A DNA stretch of 64,000 nucleotides from contig NZ_KE386496.1 of NCBI RefSeq assembly GCF_000427445.1, forward strand, positions 1,178,001 through 1,242,000, read 5' to 3'. The stretch's first letter is position 1, and every line of letters begins with the position of its first letter. Under the pieces are notes generated by a model, which was given only the letters and a program-made list of their open reading frames with translations, had not been told where the DNA came from and searched no databases. Source of the stretch: Methylocapsa acidiphila B2 (GTDB lineage Bacteria; Pseudomonadota; Alphaproteobacteria; Rhizobiales; Beijerinckiaceae). Shown here one piece after another: positions 44,945 through 53,747 of the stretch. The position numbers were made by a program, and so were the translations under genes.

Positions 44945-45127
44945 AAGCGACCGTATTTGGAGATTTGCACGGGAACTGGGCGGGAAACCTGTTCCACACT
45001 CCCTTGCCCTCGTTTGCGCTTTAAATGCCCCGTAAAAGTGTCGGCAATGCGACCGCGACTCCGTCGGACCAAGAGTCGCGGCGCCCCGCGAGGATCGCGC
45101 CGGCCGCCTGGAGAGGATCACGTGCAA

Positions 45128-45808
45128 ATGAACGAGCGACCGATCCGCATCCTCATCACCGGCTTTGGCGGATTTCCAGGCGCGCGAAAAAACCCGACCG
45201 AAGGATTAATCCATGCGCTCGGCAAGAAGAGGGCGGCGCTCACAAGCAACTACGCCGAAATCTCGCTCGCGATCCTCCCGGTCGATTACGCAGTCCTTGC
45301 GCCGCGCCTGAAGCGCTTGACGGAAACATTCAGCCCGGACGCCATCCTGCATTTCGGCCTTGCTTCGCGCCGAAAAGTCTTTTGCGTCGAAACGCGCGCG
45401 TTCAATCGCGTGAGCGTTCTTCACCATGACGCGGCCGGGACAACGGCGGGGCGACGATCCATAGTTCCCGGCGCGCCTTTCATAGCGCAAGCGACCCTTC
45501 CGCCCGCGCTCATTCTCGCTGCGCTGCGCCGCACCCGGATAAAAGCCGCGCTGTCGATCGACGCCGGGGATTATCTTTGCAACCAGGCGTTTTATCTTTC
45601 GCTCATCGGCGGAAAAGCCCGCGCGGTCGGCTTCATCCATATTCCTCCGCTCGCGTCTCCTGATCGCCCACGGCCGCAAAGCAGCGTCCCGCAGAACGCA
45701 AGGCGTCCGAACCTCGACCACGTGACCCAGGCGGCGCTCGCCGTCATTCGAGCGACCCTCGTCCATTTGAGGCGCGTGCGCCAATCCTTGAATCCCGAGG
45801 ACCTTTGA
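45128..45808 (+). CDS. pcp: Pyroglutamyl-peptidase I (peptidase C15)
   Basis: The cytosolic cysteine peptidase removes N-terminal pyroglutamate. The 226-residue protein starts with ILITGFGGFPGARKNPT, has the family Glu in VETRAFNR (Glu88), the catalytic Cys151 in GDYLCNQAFY and His171 in GFIHIPP. GAGAGGA precedes the ATG at 45128; an earlier frame start at 44957 crosses the palindrome and is rejected. Confidence 0.93.
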   Translation: MNERPIRILITGFGGFPGARKNPTEGLIHALGKKRAALTSNYAEISLAILPVDYAVLAPRLKRLTETFSPDAILHFGLASRRKVFCVETRAFNRVSVLHHDAAGTTAGRRSIVPGAPFIAQATLPPALILAALRRTRIKAALSIDAGDYLCNQAFYLSLIGGKARAVGFIHIPPLASPDRPRPQSSVPQNARRPNLDHVTQAALAVIRATLVHLRRVRQSLNPEDL

Positions 45809-45948
45809 ACGCCGACGATGCAAAACTTTGTGACGAAGTTCCGACAACGGCGACGCCGGATCACGATGTTTACGATCATTGAAAGGAACCGCCGCCCACT
45901 GGCTCGCCAGCGCTTGACCGCGCCTTGGTCCTGGCCTAGCTGCAAGTC

Positions 45949-46626
45949 ATGGACTCCGGCGCCGCCTCCTGGCTGATCCCGCTTCTCGAAATCGTCTGGA
46001 TCGACATCATCCTCTCCGGCGACAATGCGGTGGTCATCGCCCTTGCCTGCCGGTCTCTCCCCCCCGGCCAACGGACGTGGGGCATCGTGCTCGGCTCGAC
46101 CGCCGCGGTGCTTTTGCGGATCATATTCACCTTCGCCGTCGTCGAATTGCTCAATCTCCCCTATGTCAAGATCGCCAGCGGCGCGCTGCTGCTTTGGATC
46201 GCAGTCGCCCTCGTCGACGAAGATCAAGAGGCAGAGGTCGCGCCGGCCATGACGCTTTGGGAATCGATTCGGGTCATCGTCATTGCCGACGCCGTCATGT
46301 CGCTCGATAACGTCATGGCGATCGCGGCTGCGGCGAAAGGATCGAACCTGCTGATTATTTTCGGCCTCGCGCTTTCGATTCCCTTCATCATCTTCGGCTC
46401 GAGCGTGATGCTCGCCTTGCTCACCCAAATTCCGGCGCTCGTCTGGGCGGGCGCGGCCTTGCTCGGGTGGATCGCCGGTGATCTGATCGCGGCCGATCCG
46501 GATCTAAGCAACTATCTGCGAGGGCGCGCTGGTCTCGGGGCCTGGGGAGCGCCCATCGGCGCCGCCTTCGTTCTCGCGGCGGCGTGGCTGCGCAACCGGC
46601 TCAAGGAGGCCTCGAAAGGCGCCTAG
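45949..46626 (+). CDS. TerC family membrane protein (YjbE-like)
   Basis: The 225-residue protein has about seven spans with the two conserved acidic motifs of TerC/Alx proteins: IVWIDIILSGDNAVVIALAC and IADAVMSLDNVMAIAAAA. TerC-type proteins are linked to manganese export and metal supply to secreted proteins. The short form without extra domains is the YjbE type. No Mn riboswitch was evident in the 140 bp upstream. Confidence 0.93.
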   Translation: MDSGAASWLIPLLEIVWIDIILSGDNAVVIALACRSLPPGQRTWGIVLGSTAAVLLRIIFTFAVVELLNLPYVKIASGALLLWIAVALVDEDQEAEVAPAMTLWESIRVIVIADAVMSLDNVMAIAAAAKGSNLLIIFGLALSIPFIIFGSSVMLALLTQIPALVWAGAALLGWIAGDLIAADPDLSNYLRGRAGLGAWGAPIGAAFVLAAAWLRNRLKEASKGA

Positions 46627-46714
46627 ACTTCACAGCCCGAGGGCGCTTCAGCCATACCCGTTCCGCGCAAGTAATCTTGGAAATTATCTAGGATCAAACT
46701 CGAGGGGAGAAGAG

Positions 46715-47470
46715 ATGAATCGTCGTCGGATATTGAAAGCTTTGGCGGGCGCCGCGCTATGCCCTCTTTGCGCAAACATTGGCTTCGCCGCCGAAGGCGC
46801 GCATTGGAGCTATGAGGGCGCGCATGGCCCGGACCATTGGGCCGATCTCGACACGGCGAACAAGGTCTGCGGATTTGGCGATCAGCAATCGCCAGTCGCC
46901 ATCGACGAGACGATCGAGGCGGAGTTGCCCCTGCTCAAGATCGACTGGGCGCGCCAAGCCGATACGATCGTTAACAACGGCCATACGATCCAGCTCAATT
47001 TCAATGAAGGCGGCGCGCTGTCGGTCGGTCCAGAGCAGTACAAATTGGTTCAATTCCATTTCCATCATCCAAGCGAGCATCTGATCGACGACAAGCGCTT
47101 TCGGATGGAGGCGCATTTCGTTCACCGCAACGCTTCCGACTCTCTCGCCGTCGTCGGCGTCCTCATCAGCGCCGGAAAGGCCAACGCGGAATTCGCCGAA
47201 CTCATCAAGGCCATCCCGGCGTCCGAAGGCGCCCCGGTCAAGCTCGAGTCGTCGATCGACCCCAAAGCGCTGCTTCCCAAGAAGCGCGGCTATTACCGCT
47301 ACAGCGGATCGCTCACGACCCCGCCTTGCAGCGAGATCGTCGACTGGTTCTTGCTCTCCGATCCAATCGAGGTCGCGGAATCCGACATCGCGGCCTTCGC
47401 GAAGCTCTATCCGATGAACGCGCGGCCAGCGCAGAAGCTCGACCGGCGCTTCGTATTGCGATCATCCTGA
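46715..47470 (+). CDS. Alpha-type carbonic anhydrase, periplasmic
   Basis: The enzyme interconverts carbon dioxide and bicarbonate. The N-terminus NRRRILKAL followed by a hydrophobic stretch looks like an export signal, possibly Tat-type, and a cysteine-containing GAALCPLC segment. Zinc ligands are His115, His117 (FHFHHPSEH) and His134 (EAHFVHR); LTTPPCSE near the C-terminus is also conserved. GAGGGGAG is just ahead of the ATG. Length (251) fits bacterial alpha carbonic anhydrases. Confidence 0.95.
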   Translation: MNRRRILKALAGAALCPLCANIGFAAEGAHWSYEGAHGPDHWADLDTANKVCGFGDQQSPVAIDETIEAELPLLKIDWARQADTIVNNGHTIQLNFNEGGALSVGPEQYKLVQFHFHHPSEHLIDDKRFRMEAHFVHRNASDSLAVVGVLISAGKANAEFAELIKAIPASEGAPVKLESSIDPKALLPKKRGYYRYSGSLTTPPCSEIVDWFLLSDPIEVAESDIAAFAKLYPMNARPAQKLDRRFVLRSS

Positions 47471-47901
47471 AACTGCGCGGCTATTTGGCGCAGAAGAGGC
47501 TTCAAATTCCGCCCGACGGATCAGCGATCCGTGGGAGTTCAGCCAGAAAAAACATGGGCCGCGACGCGGTCCATGCCCAGGCGGCGCGAACCAAGGCCGC
47601 GCGGAGGGGACGACACTCTCCGACGCGCCCTTTTTATTTGCGCATATTCATGGCCTTACGGATTCTGCCTAGGTTCGCGGCTTTGGACGGAGCGTCCCAA
47701 GGCCCCTTCCCTCCGCCTCAAGGGTTCGGCGTCACGAATCGGGAACACGCGAACCGCAGAGGCGAAGCCGACCAATCGACCCGATCCCAAGTTTGCCAGA
47801 CTTTGTGGAAAATCAACTGCACAAAGAAACTTGCATGAGACTCTTGTATCATGTGATTAAATTTCATTCGCCAGTTCCTATATGTGTCACGGGGGCGAAC
47901 C
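47471..47901. other. Intergenic stretch, no convincing gene
   Basis: Frames here are continuations or shadows without ribosome sites. The last 90 bases, before the cyclase gene, become AT-rich (around 47810-47880) and should hold its promoter. No terminator-like hairpin with a T-run was seen behind the carbonic anhydrase. Confidence 0.4.
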
Positions 47902-48762
47902 GTGGCGGAGCAGCAGACCGCGATGGCGGACCAGGTGCACATCCTCATTGTCGATGACGAGCCCGGGATCGGCGAGATCATCGCGAAATATCTCACGCTC
48001 CACGGATTCATCGTGGCGAGCGGCGAAGCCCAAGCGAGGCCGTCGCCGTGCGACGCGAAAGATCTCCTCGTGCTCGATTGCGGTGCGCCGGAAGACAGCG
48101 GCCTCGCGCTCACGCGGCAGTTGGAAGCGCGCGGCAATGTCGGCGCCGTCCGCATCCACACAGTGCTTCGGCGACCCGGACGCACGCCGCCCAGCCGCAA
48201 CGACGCGGCCATATCCAGCGCTAAAATCACGCGCAAGATCGCCGCGATCATGGCGGCGGACGTCGCCTTCTTCTCGCGCCTCGTCGCCGACGACGAGGAA
48301 GAGACCTTGCGCGTCCTATCCGCCTATCAAGACATTTTCGATGATTTCGTCGACCGTTATGGCGGGCGCGTCTTCAACATGGCCGGCGATTCGGTCATGT
48401 CCGAATTCAATTCGGCGGTGGAGGCGATGCGGGCGGCCATCGACATCCAGGAAGTGATTCGCACCCATAATTTGACGCATCCGCCGCATAGATGGCTGCA
48501 GTTTCGGATCGGCATTACCATCGCCGACGTGGTCGAACGGCGCGGCGAGCTTCTCGGCGACGGCGTCAATCTCGCGGCGCGGCTCGAAAGCTTAGCGGCG
48601 CCCGGCGGCATTTGCATCTCGCGCGCGGTGCATGAAGCGGTTGTGAACAAGGTTTCGGTGATGTTCCGCGATCTCGGCGAGCAAACGGTCAAGAATATTC
48701 CTACGCCCGTCCATGCCTTTATCGTCGATTTGCCAAGCGCCGTGCACCAACTGGAGGAATAG
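47902..48762 (+). CDS. Receiver-like domain fused to class III nucleotide cyclase
   Basis: The first ~95 residues resemble a response-regulator receiver (HILIVDDEPGIGEIIAKYL; phospho-acceptor Asp in LLVLDCGAPEDSG), but the C-terminal lysine half of a receiver is missing. A class III cyclase domain follows (RKIAAIMAADVAFFSRLVAD; FNMAGDSVMSEF; GDGVNLAARLESLA). Both metal-binding Asp positions appear to be kept. The start is uncertain: GTG 47902 with GGGGG upstream, GTG 47884, or ATG 47923. Product should be cyclic AMP or GMP. No histidine kinase is adjacent. Confidence 0.82.
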   Translation: MAEQQTAMADQVHILIVDDEPGIGEIIAKYLTLHGFIVASGEAQARPSPCDAKDLLVLDCGAPEDSGLALTRQLEARGNVGAVRIHTVLRRPGRTPPSRNDAAISSAKITRKIAAIMAADVAFFSRLVADDEEETLRVLSAYQDIFDDFVDRYGGRVFNMAGDSVMSEFNSAVEAMRAAIDIQEVIRTHNLTHPPHRWLQFRIGITIADVVERRGELLGDGVNLAARLESLAAPGGICISRAVHEAVVNKVSVMFRDLGEQTVKNIPTPVHAFIVDLPSAVHQLEE

Positions 48763-48783
48763 TTTCGGATTGCGGCTCCCTGC

Positions 48784-49746
48784 TCAGGCGCCCAGAAGAC
48801 TATCACGGGCGGCGAGATATTCGCGGCGCATCCTGGCGATGACCGCGGCCGCAGGCAAAATATCGTCGATCGCGCCGACGCCCTGCCCTGCGCCGAAAAT
48901 GTCACGCCAGGCCTTCACCGCCTCCGCCGCCTTGGCCTGCTCGAAGCTCATGGCCTTGGCGCTCTCCGGAAGATGGTCTGGATCCAAGCCTGCGTCGATC
49001 ACGCTTTGGCGTAGATAATTGCCATGAACGCCGGTGAAATAAGGCGAATAGACGATGCCCGCCGCATCGCTTTCGACAATCATCCTCTTATAACGCGCTT
49101 CGGCGTTGGCTTCTTCCGTGGCGATAAAGCGCGTGCCGACATAGGCAAGATCAGCGCCGAGCGCACGGGCGGCGAGAACGCCGCGGCCTGTCGTGACGGC
49201 GCCCGCGAGCGCGACCGGGCCGCCCCATAATTTTCGGATCTCCTCGACGAAGGCGAAAGGCGAAAGCGTCCCGGCATGGCCGCCCGCTCCGGCGCAAACG
49301 AGAATCAGCCCATCGACGCCGGCGTCGATCGCCTTCTTCGCATGGCGGACATTGATGACGTCGTGAAAGACGAGGCCGCGCCAGGCGTGGACGCGCGGGA
49401 CGATCTCGCGCGGCGCCGAGAGGCTGGTGATGATGATCGGGACTTCATGCTTGGCGCAAAGATCGAGATCATGGGCTAGTCGATCGTTCGAGGGATGAAC
49501 GATCTGATTGACCGCGAAAGGCGCAATCTCCGCCTGCGGATGCGCCGCCTTATGCGCGGCGAGCTCCTGCCTGATGCGGGTGAGCCAATCGTCGAGCGCA
49601 TCCATGGGACGCGCGTTGAGCGCGGGGAAGGCGCCGATGACCCCATTCTTGCATTGCGCGATGACGAGATCTGGATTTGAAATGATGAAAAGCGGCGCGC
49701 CTATGATCGGCAGAGAGAGAGGCGGCAGTCCGTCTGGCCAAGCCAT
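48784..49746 (-). CDS. Nitronate monooxygenase-like flavin oxidoreductase (1)
   Basis: The 320-residue TIM-barrel FMN enzyme belongs to the 2-nitropropane dioxygenase family. Motifs: IIGAPLFIISNP near the start, DGLILVCAGAGGHAGTLSPF (FMN phosphate loop), and LGADLAYVGTRFIATEEANA. Start ATG 49746 is chosen from homology; the frame runs back to 49944 without family sequence. A second family member is encoded at 60342-61418. It may detoxify nitroalkanes; the natural substrate is unknown. Confidence 0.92.
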   Translation of the reverse strand: MAWPDGLPPLSLPIIGAPLFIISNPDLVIAQCKNGVIGAFPALNARPMDALDDWLTRIRQELAAHKAAHPQAEIAPFAVNQIVHPSNDRLAHDLDLCAKHEVPIIITSLSAPREIVPRVHAWRGLVFHDVINVRHAKKAIDAGVDGLILVCAGAGGHAGTLSPFAFVEEIRKLWGGPVALAGAVTTGRGVLAARALGADLAYVGTRFIATEEANAEARYKRMIVESDAAGIVYSPYFTGVHGNYLRQSVIDAGLDPDHLPESAKAMSFEQAKAAEAVKAWRDIFGAGQGVGAIDDILPAAAVIARMRREYLAARDSLLGA

Positions 49747-49960
49747 GTCATGTCCCTCGCGGTCTCGACGATCGCCCGATGCGCCTGTTGGCGGAGCCAT
49801 CGCGCTCCTATTGATCGGCCCTTTCAGGAGCCTCGAGGCGCGAGCGCAGTCCGCCTCATGGGGTTCGCAGATGTTTCCAACACGCCCATAGTCGTTTATA
49901 GGCGCCATAGAAAAAGGCGCCAATCCGCTTCCAAGCGGCTTCACAAGCGGTCAAGAGGAT

Positions 49961-50425
49961 ATGAGTTCAATGGCGAAGACGCGAATATTCGTTTGTTTCA
50001 AAAATAGTGATCTTGACGCCATGAACGCTATTCTCGATTGGGACAAGAACCAAGAGTTCGATTTTGTCTTCGAGAATGACATTCCCCGCGTCGGGATCAA
50101 CAGCGCCGAGGGAAAGCAAGTCAAGGCTGAATTGACCGAGAAGATCAAGTCTAGCTCGCATCTCCTCTGCCTCATTGGCAAGGACACGGGAAACAACGAC
50201 TGGATCAATTGGCAAGTTCAGACGGCGTCCGTCACCGGAAGGAAAGTCATTGCGATAAGGCTGCACATCAAGAACAAAAGCCCGGCCGCCCTTCTCAATT
50301 TCGGATCGACCTTCGCGAAATCCTTCACCTTTGATGCGCTGAAGGAGGCTGTCGCCACAGGCGAGTCGACAAGTGCGCTCATGCCGCCGCCGCCGGAAGG
50401 CGTGAGCCGATTCGATAATCTATAA
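49961..50425 (+). CDS. TIR-like (MTH538/DUF1863) domain protein
   Basis: The 154-residue protein begins AKTRIFVCFKNSDLDAMNAI and has the family's FDFVFENDIPR strand and the DWINWQVQTA segment with VIAIRLHI after it, corresponding to the MTH538 TIR-like fold. Proteins of this type include the ThsB sensor of Thoeris anti-phage systems, which makes a cyclic ADP-ribose signal. I could not find a ThsA-like effector in the window. ATG 49961 has AAGAGGA immediately upstream; ATG 49970 gives better spacing. It is flanked by opposite-strand genes. Confidence 0.75.
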   Translation: MSSMAKTRIFVCFKNSDLDAMNAILDWDKNQEFDFVFENDIPRVGINSAEGKQVKAELTEKIKSSSHLLCLIGKDTGNNDWINWQVQTASVTGRKVIAIRLHIKNKSPAALLNFGSTFAKSFTFDALKEAVATGESTSALMPPPPEGVSRFDNL

Positions 50426-50438
50426 CGCAAGCGATGCT

Positions 50439-51206
50439 TCACGCCGTCGCGGCGCTCGCCGCCTCGGCCACGGGTCCTTCGAGCGCCTCACGATAAAGGC
50501 CGATCACGTTTTCCGGGGCGCCGAGGTCGCGCACCTCGCCGTCCTCGATCCAGACGACGCGATCGCAGATCGTGGCCAGGGCCTCGAGATCATGCGAGAC
50601 GACGAGGATCGTGCCCCGCTTGGTGAAATCCCGGATGAAGGCGTCGCATTTGGCCGCGAAAGCCGCGTCGCCGACCGAGAGCGCCTCGTCGACGATCAGA
50701 ATGTCGGCGTCGGCATGGGCGCAGATCGCGAAGGCCAGCCGCGCCGCCATGCCGGTCGAATACATTTTCAGGGGCTGATAGAAGAATTCGCCAATGTCGG
50801 CGAAAGCGGCGATGGCGTCGAGTCTTGCCTCCACGGCCGAGCGGCGCATGCCGAGGATCGCGCCGCCGATCAGGGCGTTTTCCCGTCCGGTCAGCTCGAG
50901 ATCGAATCCGGCGCCCAGAGCGAGAATGGGCGCGACCCGGCCCTTGACATTCACGCTGCCCTGAGTCGGGCGGGTGATCCCGCAGATGATCTGGAGAAGC
51001 GTCGTCTTGCCCGCGCCATTGCGCCCAATGATGCCGACGGTCTCGCCGCGGTGAACCTTGAAGCTGACGTTCCGCAGCACCCAATGCTGATGATAAAACT
51101 GCTTCCAATGCCCAAATAGCGCCTGCATGAGCTGATCGTTGCGGCGCAAATAGAGCTGAAACGCCTTGCCGACGCGGTCGCAGCTGATGATGAGGTCAGA
51201 TGACAT
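50439..51206 (-). CDS. Polysaccharide ABC exporter ATPase (Wzt/KpsT-like)
   Basis: The 255-residue ATPase has Walker A GRNGAGKTT, a signature-like MYSTGMAARLAFA, Walker B LIVDEALSVGD and the DLEALATICDRVVWI switch. The set is diagnostic of Wzt/KpsT, which drives export of capsule or O-antigen chains. It lacks the C-terminal carbohydrate-binding domain of long Wzt, so is the short type. ATG 51206 overlaps the permease gene by 11 bp; the longer frame to 51287 is rejected. Confidence 0.93.
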   Translation of the reverse strand: MSSDLIISCDRVGKAFQLYLRRNDQLMQALFGHWKQFYHQHWVLRNVSFKVHRGETVGIIGRNGAGKTTLLQIICGITRPTQGSVNVKGRVAPILALGAGFDLELTGRENALIGGAILGMRRSAVEARLDAIAAFADIGEFFYQPLKMYSTGMAARLAFAICAHADADILIVDEALSVGDAAFAAKCDAFIRDFTKRGTILVVSHDLEALATICDRVVWIEDGEVRDLGAPENVIGLYREALEGPVAEAASAATA

Positions 51207-51999
51207 CGACGAACACGGCCTTGTATTGCATGAAGAAGCGATAGGAATAGAAGAACACGGCCAGGGAGGCTCCAACCGTCCCGGCATAGAGCAAGAAGCC
51301 CGGCAACTGGCCGAGCAAAAGGAGATCGCGGATCATCTCGACATAATTTCCGATCGGATTGAGATGCGCATAGAAGCGCAAATGCTCCGGCACGTCGTTG
51401 ATCGAATAGAAGATCGGCGTCGCGAACATGAAGACCGGCACGATCGAGATCATGAGATGGGCGACGTCGCGGGTGAATGAGCCGAGCGCCATCAAGAACC
51501 AGGAGATGCCGAGGAGAAACAGGAAGAAGGGCAAGACGACCAAAGGCAGAAGCAGGCTGGTCGCCGGCATTCCCCAGCGTAAGGCGAGTTCGAAAACGAC
51601 GAGCACGCCGAGGCTGATCAAGGCGTAAACTCCGGCGCGGATCGCCGCCGTCCAGGCCAAGGTCTCGCTCGGAAAGATCGACTTCTTGATCACGTTCGAA
51701 TGTTCATGCAGGAGACCCGGCGAGCGATAGGCGAGCTCGCTGAACAGGTTGAAGACGATCAAGCCCGCGAAGATCGACATGGAATAGGCGCCGAAGGGGC
51801 CGCCTTTCGCCGAGCTCGGCACGCCGACGGCGCTCGAGAAAATCACCGTATAGGCCGAAAGCATGACAAGCGGCCCGAAAATCGCCCAAAGCCATCCGAG
51901 AATCGAGCCGCGAAACCGAACCGCCAGCTCCCGCCGAACCACGGCGCGAATCAATTCCCGATAATGCCAAGCATTTTCAAAAGGCGTTAACAGATTCAT
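51196..51999 (-). CDS. Polysaccharide ABC exporter permease (Wzm/KpsM-like)
   Basis: The 267-residue ABC-2 permease starts with the typical amphipathic segment YRELIRAVVRRELAVRFRGS and has about six spans, ending in PIGNYVEMIRDLLL, as in Wzm/KpsM. With the overlapping ATPase it forms a polysaccharide exporter. ATG 51999 is chosen from homology; no spaced ribosome site precedes it, and an open frame to 52086 exists. No glycosyltransferase lies beside the pair in this direction, so the exported polymer is not identified; the 5-12 kb locus is one candidate. Confidence 0.92.
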   Translation of the reverse strand: MNLLTPFENAWHYRELIRAVVRRELAVRFRGSILGWLWAIFGPLVMLSAYTVIFSSAVGVPSSAKGGPFGAYSMSIFAGLIVFNLFSELAYRSPGLLHEHSNVIKKSIFPSETLAWTAAIRAGVYALISLGVLVVFELALRWGMPATSLLLPLVVLPFFLFLLGISWFLMALGSFTRDVAHLMISIVPVFMFATPIFYSINDVPEHLRFYAHLNPIGNYVEMIRDLLLLGQLPGFLLYAGTVGASLAVFFYSYRFFMQYKAVFVDVI

Positions 52000-52190
52000 T
52001 CCTTGAACCGGTCCAGATGCGGCGGCCTTGCCGAACTGGCGGGATGTAGACCAGTTCGAGCCGGCTCCGTCAATAAAGCGCGCCAAGGCCGCGCTTCAGC
52101 CGGCGAGACTGAGCCCCGTCCACTTCCGTTTCCAAGCCCCGCGTTCTATCTTTTTATACAAGCGCTGCTGGCGCGGCGCGGGCGAATGCT

Positions 52191-53747
52191 ATGACGCAGG
52201 ACGCGGACGTCGATCTTTTCGTCATAGGCGGCGGCGTCAATGGCGCGGGAATCGCCCGCGACGCCGCGGGCCGTGGCCTTTCGGTCCTGCTCTGCGAGCA
52301 GGGAGACCTCGCCTCCGCTACTTCTTCCGCCTCGAGCAAGCTGATCCACGGCGGCTTGCGCTATCTCGAATATCTTCAATTTCGTTTCGTGCGGGACGCT
52401 CTGATCGAGCGCGAGATTCTACTCGCCGCCGCTCCCCATATCGTCTGGCCCTTGCGCTTCATCCTGCCTTGGGAAAAAGAGCTGCGGCCGCGATGGATGA
52501 TCGCGCTCGGCCTCTTCCTTTACGACAGACTTGCGCCGCGCCGACGCCTCGCCGGGTCGGACTGGCTCGATTTGCGCCAGCGCCCCGAAGGGACGCCCCT
52601 CACGGCGCGTCTCGCCACCGGATTTTCCTATTCCGACTGCGCGGTCGACGACGCGCGGCTCGTCGTCCTGAACGCGCTCGATGCGCGCGAGCGCGGGGCC
52701 CAAATTGAGACCAGGACGCGATTCATTTCGGCCGCGCGGGAAGACGGGCTCTGGCGGATCGGACTCATGAGCGCCGAGGGAACGGAACGGACCCTCACAG
52801 CGCGGGCTCTCGTGAATGCGGGCGGACCCTGGGCGAGCACGCTCATGAGCGCGATCTCTGGCGCTTCAGCGGGAAAGGCGCTTCGCTTGGTGAGAGGCGG
52901 GCATATCGTCACGCCAAAACTCTATGAAGGCGATCACGCCTATATTCTGCAGAATCCTGATGGGCGGGTCGTTTTTGTCCTGCCCTTTGCGCAGCACTTC
53001 TCCCTCATCGGCACGACCGAGATCCCCTTCGAGGGCAATCCCGCCGAGGCTGCGATCAGCGATGGCGAGATCGCCTATCTTCTCGGCGCGGTCTCCCGCT
53101 ATTTCCGAAAGCCGCCCGCGCCTGAGGACATTGTCCACAGCTTTTCCGGCGTTCGTCCCCTTTATGACGACAAGGCGGCGAGCGCTTCGGCCGCGTCGCG
53201 GGAATTTATCCTGGATCTCCACCAGCCGCCGGGAGAAGCGCCGCTCCTTTCCGTTCTCGGCGGCAAGATCACGACCTATCGGCGCCTCGCCGAAGCGGCG
53301 ATCGACGGCTTGGCCTCCCATCTCGCGCCGCCCCGTCCCGAACCCTGGACCGCAGCGGCGCCGCTTCCCGGCGGAGATATGGAGGATGGCGATTTCGACC
53401 TTTTTCTCCACCGACTGCAGGAAAGCAGGCCCTGGTTGCCGGCCAAGCTCGCGCTTCGGTTGGCGCGGGCCTATGGAACGCTTGTCGTGAAGATCTTGCG
53501 CGGCGCGCGCGGCCTTTCCGATCTCGGCGAGGATTTCGGATGCGGCCTCACCCGAGCCGAGATCGACTATCTCATGGACAAGGAATGGGCCTCGACCGCC
53601 GAGGACGTCCTATGGCGCCGGTCCAAGCTTGGCTTGGTCCTCTCGCCGGTCGAGGCGGCGCGGGTTCAGGCCTATATGGTGGAACGGGCGGGAGCCCAAA
53701 CCCAGGAGCCCCATAGTGCCGAGCCAGAGCCTCCTCCTCGCGATTGA
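52191..53747 (+). CDS. glpD: Glycerol-3-phosphate dehydrogenase (FAD, aerobic)
   Basis: GlpD oxidises glycerol-3-phosphate to dihydroxyacetone phosphate at the inner membrane and passes electrons to quinone. The 518-residue protein has the FAD dinucleotide-binding start [20 protein letters not shown], the [13 protein letters not shown] motif, LVNAGGPWA and the C-terminal [12 protein letters not shown]. Length is usual. The 3' end overlaps glpK by 32 bp, an unusually long overlap. Expected regulation by glycerol was not visible. Confidence 0.95.
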   Translation: MTQDADVDLFVIGGGVNGAGIARDAAGRGLSVLLCEQGDLASATSSASSKLIHGGLRYLEYLQFRFVRDALIEREILLAAAPHIVWPLRFILPWEKELRPRWMIALGLFLYDRLAPRRRLAGSDWLDLRQRPEGTPLTARLATGFSYSDCAVDDARLVVLNALDARERGAQIETRTRFISAAREDGLWRIGLMSAEGTERTLTARALVNAGGPWASTLMSAISGASAGKALRLVRGGHIVTPKLYEGDHAYILQNPDGRVVFVLPFAQHFSLIGTTEIPFEGNPAEAAISDGEIAYLLGAVSRYFRKPPAPEDIVHSFSGVRPLYDDKAASASAASREFILDLHQPPGEAPLLSVLGGKITTYRRLAEAAIDGLASHLAPPRPEPWTAAAPLPGGDMEDGDFDLFLHRLQESRPWLPAKLALRLARAYGTLVVKILRGARGLSDLGEDFGCGLTRAEIDYLMDKEWASTAEDVLWRRSKLGLVLSPVEAARVQAYMVERAGAQTQEPHSAEPEPPPRD

